Shown in pieces: positions 8,179 through 20,100 of a stretch of 64,000 bases of DNA. Made by a program: the position numbers and the translations under genes. The notes below the pieces were generated by a model that was given only the letters and a program-made list of their open reading frames with translations, was not told where the DNA came from and made no database searches. Position 1 is the stretch's first letter. The number at the start of each line of letters is the position of its first letter. Source of the stretch: Candidatus Omnitrophota bacterium (GTDB taxonomy: Bacteria > Omnitrophota > Omnitrophia > Omnitrophales > Aquincolibacteriaceae); NCBI GenBank assembly GCA_030698625.1, contig JAUYMS010000050.1, forward strand, positions 18,233 through 82,232, in the 5' to 3' direction.

Positions 8179-11100
8179 GCCGGCATCGCCTTCCAAAGTA
8201 GTCGTATCGCCTGCATTCGTTGCGGTATCGGCTTTCGGGTCCACGACATTCGTGCCTTCGGGTTGCTGAACGGTCAGCGTAATACCCGGTTTCAGATCTT
8301 CAATCCGGTGGAGAAGACCATAGGTAACAGCATCGTAAGCGGTTGCCGGCCTTCGAGGCAGCTTATCGGCGATCGCCTCGATTCGTTGCCTGAGAGGCTC
8401 ATAAAGATCGGCTTTAAGTTGGGCCGACTCAGTCGCGTCGTATTCATTCACTCTACTGATGATCCTTTCGGCTACAGTCCGGCCGACCCGCGCTACCTCG
8501 GTAATCAAGGCCAGAAGTTCCGGTTTCTCGTCATCTTCGATGACCCGGTTCAAGCTCTGGCTGGCCGCATAAAGAATATCAATTCCCGTATCCAGCGTTT
8601 GTCCGTGGGCCTCAAGCGCATTGCTGCGATGTTCTTCCGCAGTCAGGGAAGCGTCCAAGACGGTGTCTCTAAGATGCGATTGCAATCCGGCTTGCGTGGC
8701 CCAGCCATTCAGCCTCGAAAGCGCCGCGGCCCGAGTCTCCTTGGACGGATTTGTAATGTCGCGAATCGCCTCGTCATAATCAAAAGCACTCCGCAATTCG
8801 GAGCGCGTGGCGTCTTCTATGCCGCGCGTATCATCGGGGCTCACCGAGCTGCGCCGGTTGCCCGATTGAACGGAGACTTTCCCTGTGCCGTCTACATGCG
8901 CATTTCCGCCAAGATCACGAAGCACCCGGGCAACTTCTCTCGAGTTCGGTCGCACATACTCTGTTCTGTTACCGACCCGAATGGCAATCCTACCGCCTCC
9001 GGCTTTCCAACTCTGCGCGCGTAACTCGGAGCGTTGAAAACCACTGCGGATCGTGTCGGCAAGTTCCTTAAATCCGCCGTAACGGATCTGCTGAAAAACC
9101 TGCCGAATCACGTGATCCTGCAAACTGATATCTGCTTTAATACGCGCGAAGGCGGCTCCTTGAGACGGATCCCCAAAGATGAGGCTATCGGTCACTTCGA
9201 CACCTGCGGGTCGTCCCGAAAAAAGGATCAAACCTGTTTCAAAACCGTATGCGATGAGGCCTCCGACCACGTTTCTATGAGCACCTGCGGAGGCTTGATC
9301 GATAATGGCTTGCTTCACTCCCAGCGCCGTCAAATCAGTAATAATTTCCTGGCTTTTACTTTTCTGTGCGGTGGCAATGAGGCTTTTGAGCTGACTAACT
9401 TCGCTGCGCTTATCGTTTTCGTTCGTGTAGACGAGAAGGTCCGGCTCATAGAGCGCGGCCGGATGATTCGGATCGGAGATAAAGGGATTCTTGAAAATTT
9501 TCTTCGTAAAAATGAAGACCCGGAAGTTCGCACCATCATAAGTGAGTAACAAATTGTAGGTGAATTTGCTGTTGGGCGTCAGCACAAGCGAGCCATCTTC
9601 GTTGGCTTGTGACAAAATCTTAATCACGCCTTCTGCTGTAGCTAGGGCGTCGGATCCTTCAACAACCAGGGTCGAGCGGAGCGGGAAACCTTGATTTTTC
9701 TTAAAGGCCTTATCATTGACTTGGGAGTACTTCACCCCTTTATCGTCAACGTGAAGTTCTTCAAGTGCATCAGGCTGCGCCAAGGCTTTTTCAGCATTCG
9801 ATTGCTTGAGATATCCCTGATAATGCAAATGCGGAATCGTGAAGCCGGAGAAAGCCACATTCAGAAAGTCACGAAAGCGAGTACGTTCCCCGGCCGGTAC
9901 GTTGGTCTTGAGATTCAGAAGACGGCTCTCAATGTCTTCTACCTGAGCCACTTGCAATGCAATATGGTCGTGAACCGCATTCATGCTGTTTGGCTGATGC
10001 GGATAAGGATTGGCCTGTTCACGCCACAGCACGCCGTCAGGGCCTATATACGGAAGAAAGCGTTGAAGCGGAAAGTAATCGTCAATATAGGGGCGCGAAA
10101 GGATTGTCTCGGGTAGGCTTCCGATCGTACGCGTTGCGAATGTCCCGCCGCGCTTCGCACGGCCGGGGTTGTACTGGAAACCAAACTGATACTTGCCGTA
10201 ATTGCGAACCACGGCGCCTTCCTTGATCCCGCGCACCACTTCTTCGCTGACCACTCCCGCGCCCAGCTGCTGCAGGAAAAGTAAGATTTTCGCGTCCTCG
10301 CGTGAAACATCGCCCCGTTCAAGTGCAGAAATAAGGAGTTCCACGGCCAGGTCATTCAAGTCGATGAAACGGTCGACGGCTACCTTCAGCTGCTTAATGA
10401 CTGCTTTCGCATCAACCCCATCAAAACCCGCGCTGGTCTTGAGGGCCTGCGAGAGGCGACCTTCAAACAATCCAAACGTTAGTGTGCTATCATTCAGAAT
10501 AATTTGATCATTAGTCCCCCGTCCGTTCTCATTCATGTAGATCTCACGCACTTTGCGCAGCACGTCAAAATAGGGCGCATTTTCATCGCCGAGATGCTTT
10601 GTAAAAAGGTCGCCTTTGCCGACTTGCGTAAGCCGGTTGATGACGGAAAAGAATTTGATCTGTTCGCGAATACTGCCCGCATTCGACCCGAAAATGGAGG
10701 GCACAGGCTCCACCCTGTTTTGGGTTACGACGCGAAGCTGATACTCGGTGTCCGGCAATGCAATAACCAACTTGGAGGTGTCGTCAACACTATCGTCAAG
10801 CTTCTCAAGATAGAGATCAAAACTGCGCTTGAAGCTCTGCGAGCCCCGCAGCTTTGCGACGGGCTTGTTCGGACCAATCACGTCATAAAGAGTATCCAAG
10901 CGTCTCGAGGACAAGCTGACACGCGGCGTAATCTCTGACGCAACTCCGGTTACCAAGAGTTCCTCATCCAAAGCCTTGAGCCCCAGATAGTCCACGAAAG
11001 CGCGTAGTGACGTATTCAAGAATTGCTCATGTCTTTCTGTGCGCAATTCGGAGCGGTCTAATCGAATATCGTAGGGCCTGCTCAAGAGATCGCTTGTCAC

Positions 11101-14100
11101 GTTCAGGACCCGGTAATTACTACGCGACGCGAGATGGCCTAATTTTGCCACAACGATCTTGACTGCCTGCTCATAAGTTAGTGGTTCGCCTGCAAAATCA
11201 AAAGGAGATTCAACGCTTGTAAATAGAACAGGATGCGGGCTATCCGCAGCCGGACCTACATCATCAACGTTAACCTCCAGCACTACCGTATCACCCTGGC
11301 GTAGCACCACGTACCAACCCTCAAGACGGGCCTGCGCATACGGCGATGTGGGGTCATAAACTTCAACGCTTCTGTCACTGCGAACCAGTGCCAATGGTAA
11401 GAGAGAACTTAATAAGGCGCTTGTCTCAGCGCGATGCGCTGCCACGAGCTCCTGAAACCGCAATCCGGCACTCAGAGCCCTGCTGACGGGTTTCTCAAGG
11501 CGTGCTAGGCGAGCCTCCTCGGCGGCTCGGATGATCCCGTCAATGTCCGTTGCATTAAGAACTTTATGGGTCTGTCCCACGCGAATGATAACGACATATC
11601 CGTCCTCAGACGGTTCAATAGAAATAATATCTTTAAGATCGAGTTCCACGGCACCGGCGGTCTCGGCTTCTAGCGGGATAGGGTCGCCATCGATTGAAAT
11701 TACAATGTTGCCGTCTACAATTCGGACGCTGCTGATAACCGCCCGAGGAATCTCACGGTTCCGGACACGAAAAACGTCAGCATCTTCGAGCAGACTAAAA
11801 TTCACACCGCGGCTGGACAGCGTGCTGTATCCGGCTCTCGCACCGAATGCCCTCACCGCGGCTTCGACTTCTTCAACCGCCTCGATCCACTGAATGGCCT
11901 CGCCACTAAAATCGGAACGCACGCCAAAGTCTAAGGACAGAAGATTACCGGATCCTCCGTCGATTCGGCCATCGCTGATGCGCAGCGTCGCAAGAAGCAT
12001 TTCGCCCTGCGGGAGGACTCCCTGCGTCAACCGTACCTCCAGCGCATCCATAACCGTTCTGCTCCTGTCATCCGGCTCAATCACACGCAAATGTCTCGAC
12101 GGCTCCAGCAATCTCGAGGGAATGAAAGACTCCAGCAATTCGTGAAGCGGTTCCACGCCCTGCGGAATTGAAAGAATCGAAGGGTGCGCCGCGCCCTTCA
12201 AGAAGTTAATGATGTCATCCACACTGCGTAATTCGGAGCGGGTTACGACCGTCAACTTGTGAAAACTGCCATCGAAATACTTAAAGTCAACTGTCTCAAT
12301 CGTGCTTTTTCCGTAAACATAAGTGGTTCGGTTCGGTCCTAAAACCTGTGATAGCTTCTCAAAGCTCTCGGCAAACTGAGCTGCGAAAGCTCCGTCCTCG
12401 ACAACCTTATCCCGGTTCACCCAAAGCTCAACTTCGCGCCGAGGCAAACCTGCGGCAACCAGTTCTGCCAAAAGATCGGGTTCGAACTGCAGGAACATCC
12501 ATTTTCTATCTGTTTCTAAGACCTGACGAGCACGCTCTGCCAATTCCCCATCCTGAATTTTAGACAGGTCCGGGTAGCCGATCTTGGCAATAAAAGAAAA
12601 CGATGTCTCGGTAATACTCTCCGCAGCATCCCCCGGCCCTTTACGGCCGACGGCGACGTAAATACCATCGTCAATTTCTGAGCCGATGGCGCTATCCAGT
12701 ACTCGAGTTTTTGCTGTATCCGGCGGAAATGTCTGATATTCCTCCATCGCGGCCAACGGCGTAATAATGAGTGTGTCGTCGCCAGTAATATCAGATGCTA
12801 TCTTCAGGCCCAATACATTAAGTGCGAAATGCGTCTCATCCCGCAATTCGGAGCGGAATTCCACCACAGATTTCCACGGAGCACTTTCATTGAGAGGGTG
12901 ATCGAGAACTGCGGCAAGCGCTTTGCTGGCCACCTCTGGGTCGAGCGGTTTATCCGCTTCTTTACGAAAAATATCGGACAGCTCTTCAACTGTGGGGGTA
13001 ACGCCGTTATCGATTTCACGATGTATCCAGCGGCTGAACAACTGAATGTCCTTCTCGTTCGCATCGGCCGGTGCGCCGAGTGCCGCCAAACGGTCGATGA
13101 CATCCGGCAGTTGAATAATCCAACCCCGCAACTTACCGCTCTTGGCGATATCGTCGGCAGCAAAAGTCGGTAAATAAGCGATATGCCCTGCTGCCGCGCC
13201 TGAGAAAAAGTTTCGAATGTCTGTCGAGGAGGTCCCTAAAAGATTTACGTGGTCAAGCATGATGAAGCGGCCCTCATTATAGGCGGCCAGCAGATCCTCG
13301 GACTCTAACGGCAGCGGAAGCATTTCAAAAAATTCGCGAATGTTAAAGGTCGGGACCACGCTGACGACTTCGATACCGGAGTCTACCAACAGTTGGGCAT
13401 TCTCGGCTTTCCACTGCTCCCATTTAATCACAACGTCGCGTCGCGGATCCGCCCCGTCATAAGTAGGGACATAATCCCCAGTCTTTTGGAGCTCTTTAAA
13501 ATTAGGTGCGAAAATATGCGCGTGGTCACCGCTGGCAAGATAAAGAATCTTCAACTTGCCTCGGCGCCCAGCGTTTAAGGGGATGAATTTCTGTGTCTTG
13601 GACTCCCCGTCCAATTCGGATTGTTCCTCAATCGTGGAATACTCAATCAGGCCGCCCGAGAGCTCAACGAACTTCCTAACGGTTTCCCGTCTTTCCGCGA
13701 ATACCTGCGGCGATCCCGTACCCGCCTTACGGTAGTCCACGCCATGCAGGAAGAAACCCATCACATCCAATTTGTTCTGCGCCATCATGCGAAATGCCGG
13801 TTCGTACTGGCCCACATGAAGCGGATAGGCCATGGTGGCAATGATTCCAACGCTCACATCTCCGGTGTTTTCATTGTTCTCGGTAAAAGGCGGTACAAAA
13901 TCGTATCCAAAATCGACTTTATCGTTTTCTCCTGCAGGAAGCTCATGCCACCGGAGCCGCTGCTTGCTCAGGTCATTGCTGATATCTCCGTTGAGAAAGT
14001 GAACGCCGATCTCCCACAAAGACTCCTGCAGCTTACGTTTGATCTCGCTCGCCATGGCCGCGTCTTCGGGAGAGCCGTCCTCTTTGATGTTGTCCAGGAC

Positions 14101-17100
14101 AAGATTTTGGTAAACCGTCTCGATATTGACACGCTGTTTAGAACTCACGTCAGCGTCTACAGATCTTGCGTAGTCATATTCAACGATCCTGTTCTGCTCA
14201 TGCGTGTCGGCGTTTAAAAGGTAGACAAAAGTGCGGGTCAGCATCTGATAAGGATTTCCCTTGGCATCAATCTCATTGACAAAGGCCCTTTCAAACACTA
14301 TTTTCCGTTCGCCATCTTCGACAAGAAGCGCGGCGCCAAAAGTCACGATATCATCGCTGTCGTAAACCACCACTGTCGGTATGGGACTTACTTGTTTCCC
14401 TAGAGCACTAAGATAGTCGGAGGCCACCGTCAGTTCGGGAAAGGACTCGACCGTCGGCGTCCCGTATTTCTTCAGCTGTTCGGCGATTTTCGTCTTTGTC
14501 TTCCGTTGATTGTAGGCGTTTCCGTTCAACACACCGTCGCGGTAGGCAACGCCCTTCGAGTCGAACCCGTATTCCATTTCGGCAAGGACGGCCTTGTGGT
14601 CACGCTGCAAGTCATTGCCTTCTTTATCCATGACCCATGGCGTCATTCCGTAACCCGAGAAGACGTGGCGCGTGTTGCCGCCTTTTTTGCCGTCGGTGAA
14701 GGTGCTTTCCAGTATAAAGTGCTCAAATGTGACGGTTCTCGCGGCTGCTGTCTTCGTAATCTTTAAGGCATCAAGTGTGTAGGAAAGCGCTTCACCCGGA
14801 ATGGTCGGCAAGCCCGATTCTTGAAGGACCTTCGTGCTTTCACGTTCGAAGTTAGCGGCTGCGCGATCATAGTTCGCCGCAATTAACGCATAACTCTTAG
14901 TATCGCTGCCTTGAAACTGCTCGAGGCCTTCGGGGAAAATGATTACGTTTTTGATATATCCGAGCTCGACACCGAGAGCGGCAAGTTTATCGAGGGCATC
15001 CCTGGCATTTTCCCTATCCAAACTTGTGATCAATTGCGGTTCGAAGGGCGCCTTGCCGCTTTCGAGAATAGCAACGATCACGTCGCGCGGGGTTGTGTTA
15101 GTGGTATATTTCTCCACAACACCTTTTAGATAAAAGGCGTCGGTCTGATACTTCCCATCGACCTTCACGCCGGTACTGGCCCAGTAAACCTGCTGACTCA
15201 GAAGGTCCAGCGTATTACCGGTTAGGCTGTAATCCGAAAAGTGCCGAGCGACAAATGAATTCCACTCGCCATCCTTCTCAAAGTGCTGCTTCCAAATGCC
15301 GCCGATATTGGCTTGGGCGAAAGCCAAAGCCGCCTTCGTCGTGTTGACAACGCGCTCGGGACCGTTAAGACGTAATTCACGGAATAATGCGATTGCCTGT
15401 TGATAATCATCATCTGTTAATCGTTGATCCGCCGTAAGAAGCTGAAGTCTTCGATAGTTTGCGATCTGATTCACCAGATGCGCATGTCGCTCACTCTGCG
15501 TGGATTGATCGAGTGAATCGCGCACCTTTTCAATATGGGCAATGATTGCATTAAAACTTTCATCCTCGAGCAAGGGAGCCACATTCCGGTCGTCACGACT
15601 GACGAAGTCACTCGAAACGCTCTGAGGAATTAGCCGAGCCAACTCATCGGCAGAAGTCTGTCCATTGGCTGTGATATACGATTCAACGAATCTCCTGACA
15701 CCGTTCTTGTGCGCCACCACCGTCGCTTCGTACTGCTCGCCCGTTGCCACCAAGGTATAGTTGACGTTGTACCCCAAGGCTTGGAGCTCTTCACCGGCCT
15801 TCAAGCCAATGCTCGTCGCCGGAATCTTAAGGAAAATATTGCGCTGAGTCTCTTTGCCGCCGAGCAAGGCAATTTCTCTGCGAGTTGCCGCGAGTCTCTT
15901 TTGACCGGCCGCTACAATCGCCGCAACCAAGGCAGCTTCATCCGGGCCCTCCGCTGTCACAATCTCGGTCGGAAGTTCCGTGCTGACAAAACCGTGACGG
16001 CCCTGTGACTCTTCATATATAGGTAGGAGTGCGAGTGCTATCTTCGCCACAAAACTGTTGATGAGCTTTTCATAGGCGAGCTTGACGACTTCGCCCCGCT
16101 TGTCAGCCCCACGAAGCGCCGCAGTCTTTCTCAAGATATCCTCAATCGCTTCGGTTAGCGGATTCTTACGGCCCGCAGCCTTGGCAAGCTTTTGAATCTC
16201 ATCGATATAGTCAAAATTGCTGTTATTGTTGGTCGTCACGGAGTGAATAATGCGGTGCTTGATCAGGAGCGGCAACAATCCGCCGCGGCGCATATCGATT
16301 TCCTTCGGCTGATCCAGCGAAATCACATGTTTGAGCTCGGCCAACTGCCGCGCCCATTCCTCGACCTCTTCGGTCACCTCATACCGCAACTCAGACCTGT
16401 CGACATCTAGGTTCTGACTGACAAGCTCTCGTCTAAGGGCTTTGCGAGCCGCAAGATCATCGGCATTTTTAACACTAAATCTGTGTAGACCGATCACAAA
16501 AGCGATGACACCAGTAACAGTTAAAAATGCGGAAATCCCGGCAATCCAATAAGGCACGGTAAGTACGGCGCCCACGGCTGCACTCGCAATGCGCACGGCT
16601 GCCAGAAAACCGCTCAGCGGACCGATCACCGTCGGTATGCCTGCAAAAACCAGGAGTCTTGTTAAAAATTCGGAACTCTTTTTTTCCTGGCGCTGCATAA
16701 GCTCTGTCAAATTCGTGTAAGTCTGCTCAGTCGCAAAGCCATCGAGAAAATGATTGAGCTGCTCGATTGCCTTCCTTACAAGAGCGGCCGTCTTTTCGGA
16801 ATCGAAACCAAGCTGTTTAAAACGCTCTGCCACCTTAACCCTGTCGTCGGCCAAACGGGCCACTTCCAGATAGTGGGCGCGCGTCACATCCGTTAATCGA
16901 CTCTTCGCCTCTGCCGGCACGTCACTGACCAGCGCATTACGCGTATAAAGATCGACAAGATCATTCAAAACATTGGCTTCACTGAAGTCGGGTGCAACCG
17001 CACTCCGCAATTCGGAGCGGACACCAAGGCTTGTAAGGGCGGCCTGGATGGCGGTGAAACGTTCTTGACTGTCGCGATAACCTTGCTCATCCGTTCGTCT

Positions 17101-20100
17101 TGAACGCACATACATCGATTGAATGCTGTATTCTTCGGACAACAACCCCTGAAGCTCCTCAATCGCCGCTTGGCGTTCGGAAGTCAATGCTTTGCCAAGT
17201 GCTCGAATGGCGGCGAGCTTACTCTCGTGCCTCGACTCTTCTACCGCATTTACTGCCGGCACGGCCTCGTCCGTTGTAAGCTGTGTATCTAATGGAAGTA
17301 ACCGGAATGCGGCTACAGCCAGCAGGCCGACAAAGAACGCTGCAAATAAGGCGGGGACAAGAATGGGGACATGGGGTTCCGGCCGCGGCTGTGCGAACTG
17401 CTCGGGATCCGGCAGTCTCCGTAAATCATGCAGAAGATCTAACAATTCAGGATCAAAGTGTTGTAAGCCATCGACCGCGGTTTCGAGTCCCTCCTGATCA
17501 GGCGCCTCACTATTCGTTGCGGTCAAAAACAGTGTCAAGGGACTCTGAGGAATATGCTCCCCGTCGTTTGAAAACACCTGGGTGTCTCTAAAAGTGAGCA
17601 TTGAATTAGGGTTGGCCTCCAAGAGACGCAGCACTTCGCTAGGCGACTTTATGAGCGCGAAATTAATGGGGCCGTTCGGGAAAAGCACCCCATTGTCACG
17701 GACGCTAAGCTCTACACCGGGAAACCGCCGTTCTGCCGAGCCGTCTATAAAACTTCGCACCACATTGATTGCAATCCGGCGAGCTTCACCCACCGTCACT
17801 TCCCGCAATTCGGAGCGGCTGCGAGGACCGTAGAGAACCTGTGCGGCCCTGAGCATAAAGCGGTCCAGGCCTGAAAGCGGGCCAGCGGCGTAATGCCAGT
17901 AAGCGATCTGTGCCAGCCGATCGGAGTCACTGACACCCTGGGGCCGCGGTGTCTGCGGTCCATAAAGCACCTTTGCGGCCGCGAGCATAAAGCTGTCCAA
18001 CTTGCTCCGCAATTCGGAGCGGGCGGGAAGGTGTCCAACGACCACTTGCTCGCCGGTGCGGATAGCCTTTTCTCTTTGAGTTAAAAGATCTGAAAGTTCC
18101 CGCTGTCTGTCTGCGAGCGCATCAACCGCCGCACGATTTCTCGCGGCTTGGGCTTCTAATTCTGCCGGCGAAGTAATTAAATCTTCCGGTCTCAGGGAGA
18201 TGCGGGGCTCATATACGGGCGCTTGGACAGGCTGGATCGGCTGATCGGGGTCATCGAAAAATTGTCCACGCTCCACTAGGGGCCGGTCGAGTTTCAAAAG
18301 GGAGCTCGGTGATGTTGGCGGTAATGCGGGCTGCACGGCAAACCATGTCGCAAATAGCCCAACAGCTAGAAAGAGTAGTCCTGAGCCCGCCGTTCCGGCC
18401 AAAGTAAGTCGGTCTTGGTTCTCTTCGGAAAGACGCAGTTCCGAGCGCAAGAGACCGATCGATCTTAGGATTCGCTCGCGGCGAAGAATATCGGGATGCC
18501 TGCCGATTTCAACGTTACGCGAGGCGAAATCAGCTGCAAGATTCTTATTGAGCGGAAATGCGGCGGTCTTCTTTAAGAGTTCGGCGAATTTCGGGTTCTG
18601 CTCCAGAAGTGAGCGCTCCAGGATAAGCGGAATATTGCTTATGTGCCGGATGTAATTGTCACGTGCCGTCACATAGGGCTGTGCATCATTGGTGATCAGT
18701 GCCTCGCGGGCCGCATTGCGAATCTCTGCCTGCAGACGGTTGGTTTCATTAACGATATACCCGACTTCGCCGTCACCCACGGGATTTTCAAACAGGCTCA
18801 CAGTGTCAAAGGTGTCCAGATCAATTTCTAAGGTTCTGCGGTCCCGAGCAGTCAATGTGTCTTTCACATAAGAATTTATCCGATTGAGAATCTGTTGGAA
18901 CACCGGACCGGCCACGTCATAGGTGGCCTTCTGTACGGATAGAATGGCAATGACCTCACCAACGGTGATATCTACGTTGGCGCCTCTGCCGCTTCCGTCA
19001 TCTTTAACCCAACGGTCCCGCATGGCGCGTCCGTCACCGGTTTCGTAAAGTTTGACGGGCTGATAATCCTCGGGGATGCGTTTACCCTCCTCATCCAATT
19101 CGAAGGTCCCGTCTTCCTTGAGTTTGTAGCGTAACGGCAGGTTAAGGCCAAGATTAGTGGCAATGATATGAACTAAGTCACCCTGGGCCGCGTCTTCACG
19201 CTCTTCCTGCGTCGCTTTCGTCAGGTCGCGATAATCTCTGAGCTTCGAAACAAATGTGGGAAAGTCGGGGCGTCGCAAAAGTTTCAACTTTATCAGGAGG
19301 CGGATGAACTGATATTCCGGCTCTCGCGTATTCAGAAAGTACTGCGGCGCGCTATCGCGCATGAGAGGTTCGGCGGTCTCGACGATGTCATAAATATCCA
19401 ACTGCGTCAGGATATTCACCTCGCCCGGTCGCCCGGGTCTTTCTTCGGGGAATTCAAACTTTTCCTCGGTAATGACGTGTTCCGCGATAGCCATGACGGC
19501 ATTGCGAAAAAAGAATTCACGGCCCAGACGGTCGCCGGTCAAATTCGGCTCACGCGTCGCTCTGGCGTCTCTCATTTCTTTAATGACGAGCGCACGGCTG
19601 ATGACGGCTTCCGCGCGGTCCTGATTGAAGGCCTGGATAAATCCTGAGGGGCTTTCCTGAGTCAGGCGATAATGTTCGGCCGTAGTTAAAACCTGGCCGG
19701 CTTCAGCTCGGTAGACAAGGCTGCTTCCCGTTAAACCGCGATTACCCGTACGGCGCTCGGTAAACAAATTCCGAATCGCTGTTCTGCGGTCAACCGTACG
19801 GCGGGCATCACCGATCAGCACCCGCAATTCCCGGCCCAATTGTTCTAAATCTTGGCCGGCCGCCAATCCGGGAGTTAAAGCCCCGACAAAAGTAATAGCA
19901 GCTGCCACCTTGGCAGCCACCGCCAACTTTGCAGCATCGCCGGCTCTGCGAAAAAGTTCACGGCGCGAAATTTTTTCTTCCGTCCGGAGCTCGGAGCGAT
20001 CAGGGGGCTCATAGGCACTCGTACGGACAATCGTTTCCACTCCGGCAGGAACAAAGGTAATCACAATCGGCTGAACGGATCGGCGGTCAGCCGCAGCTTG

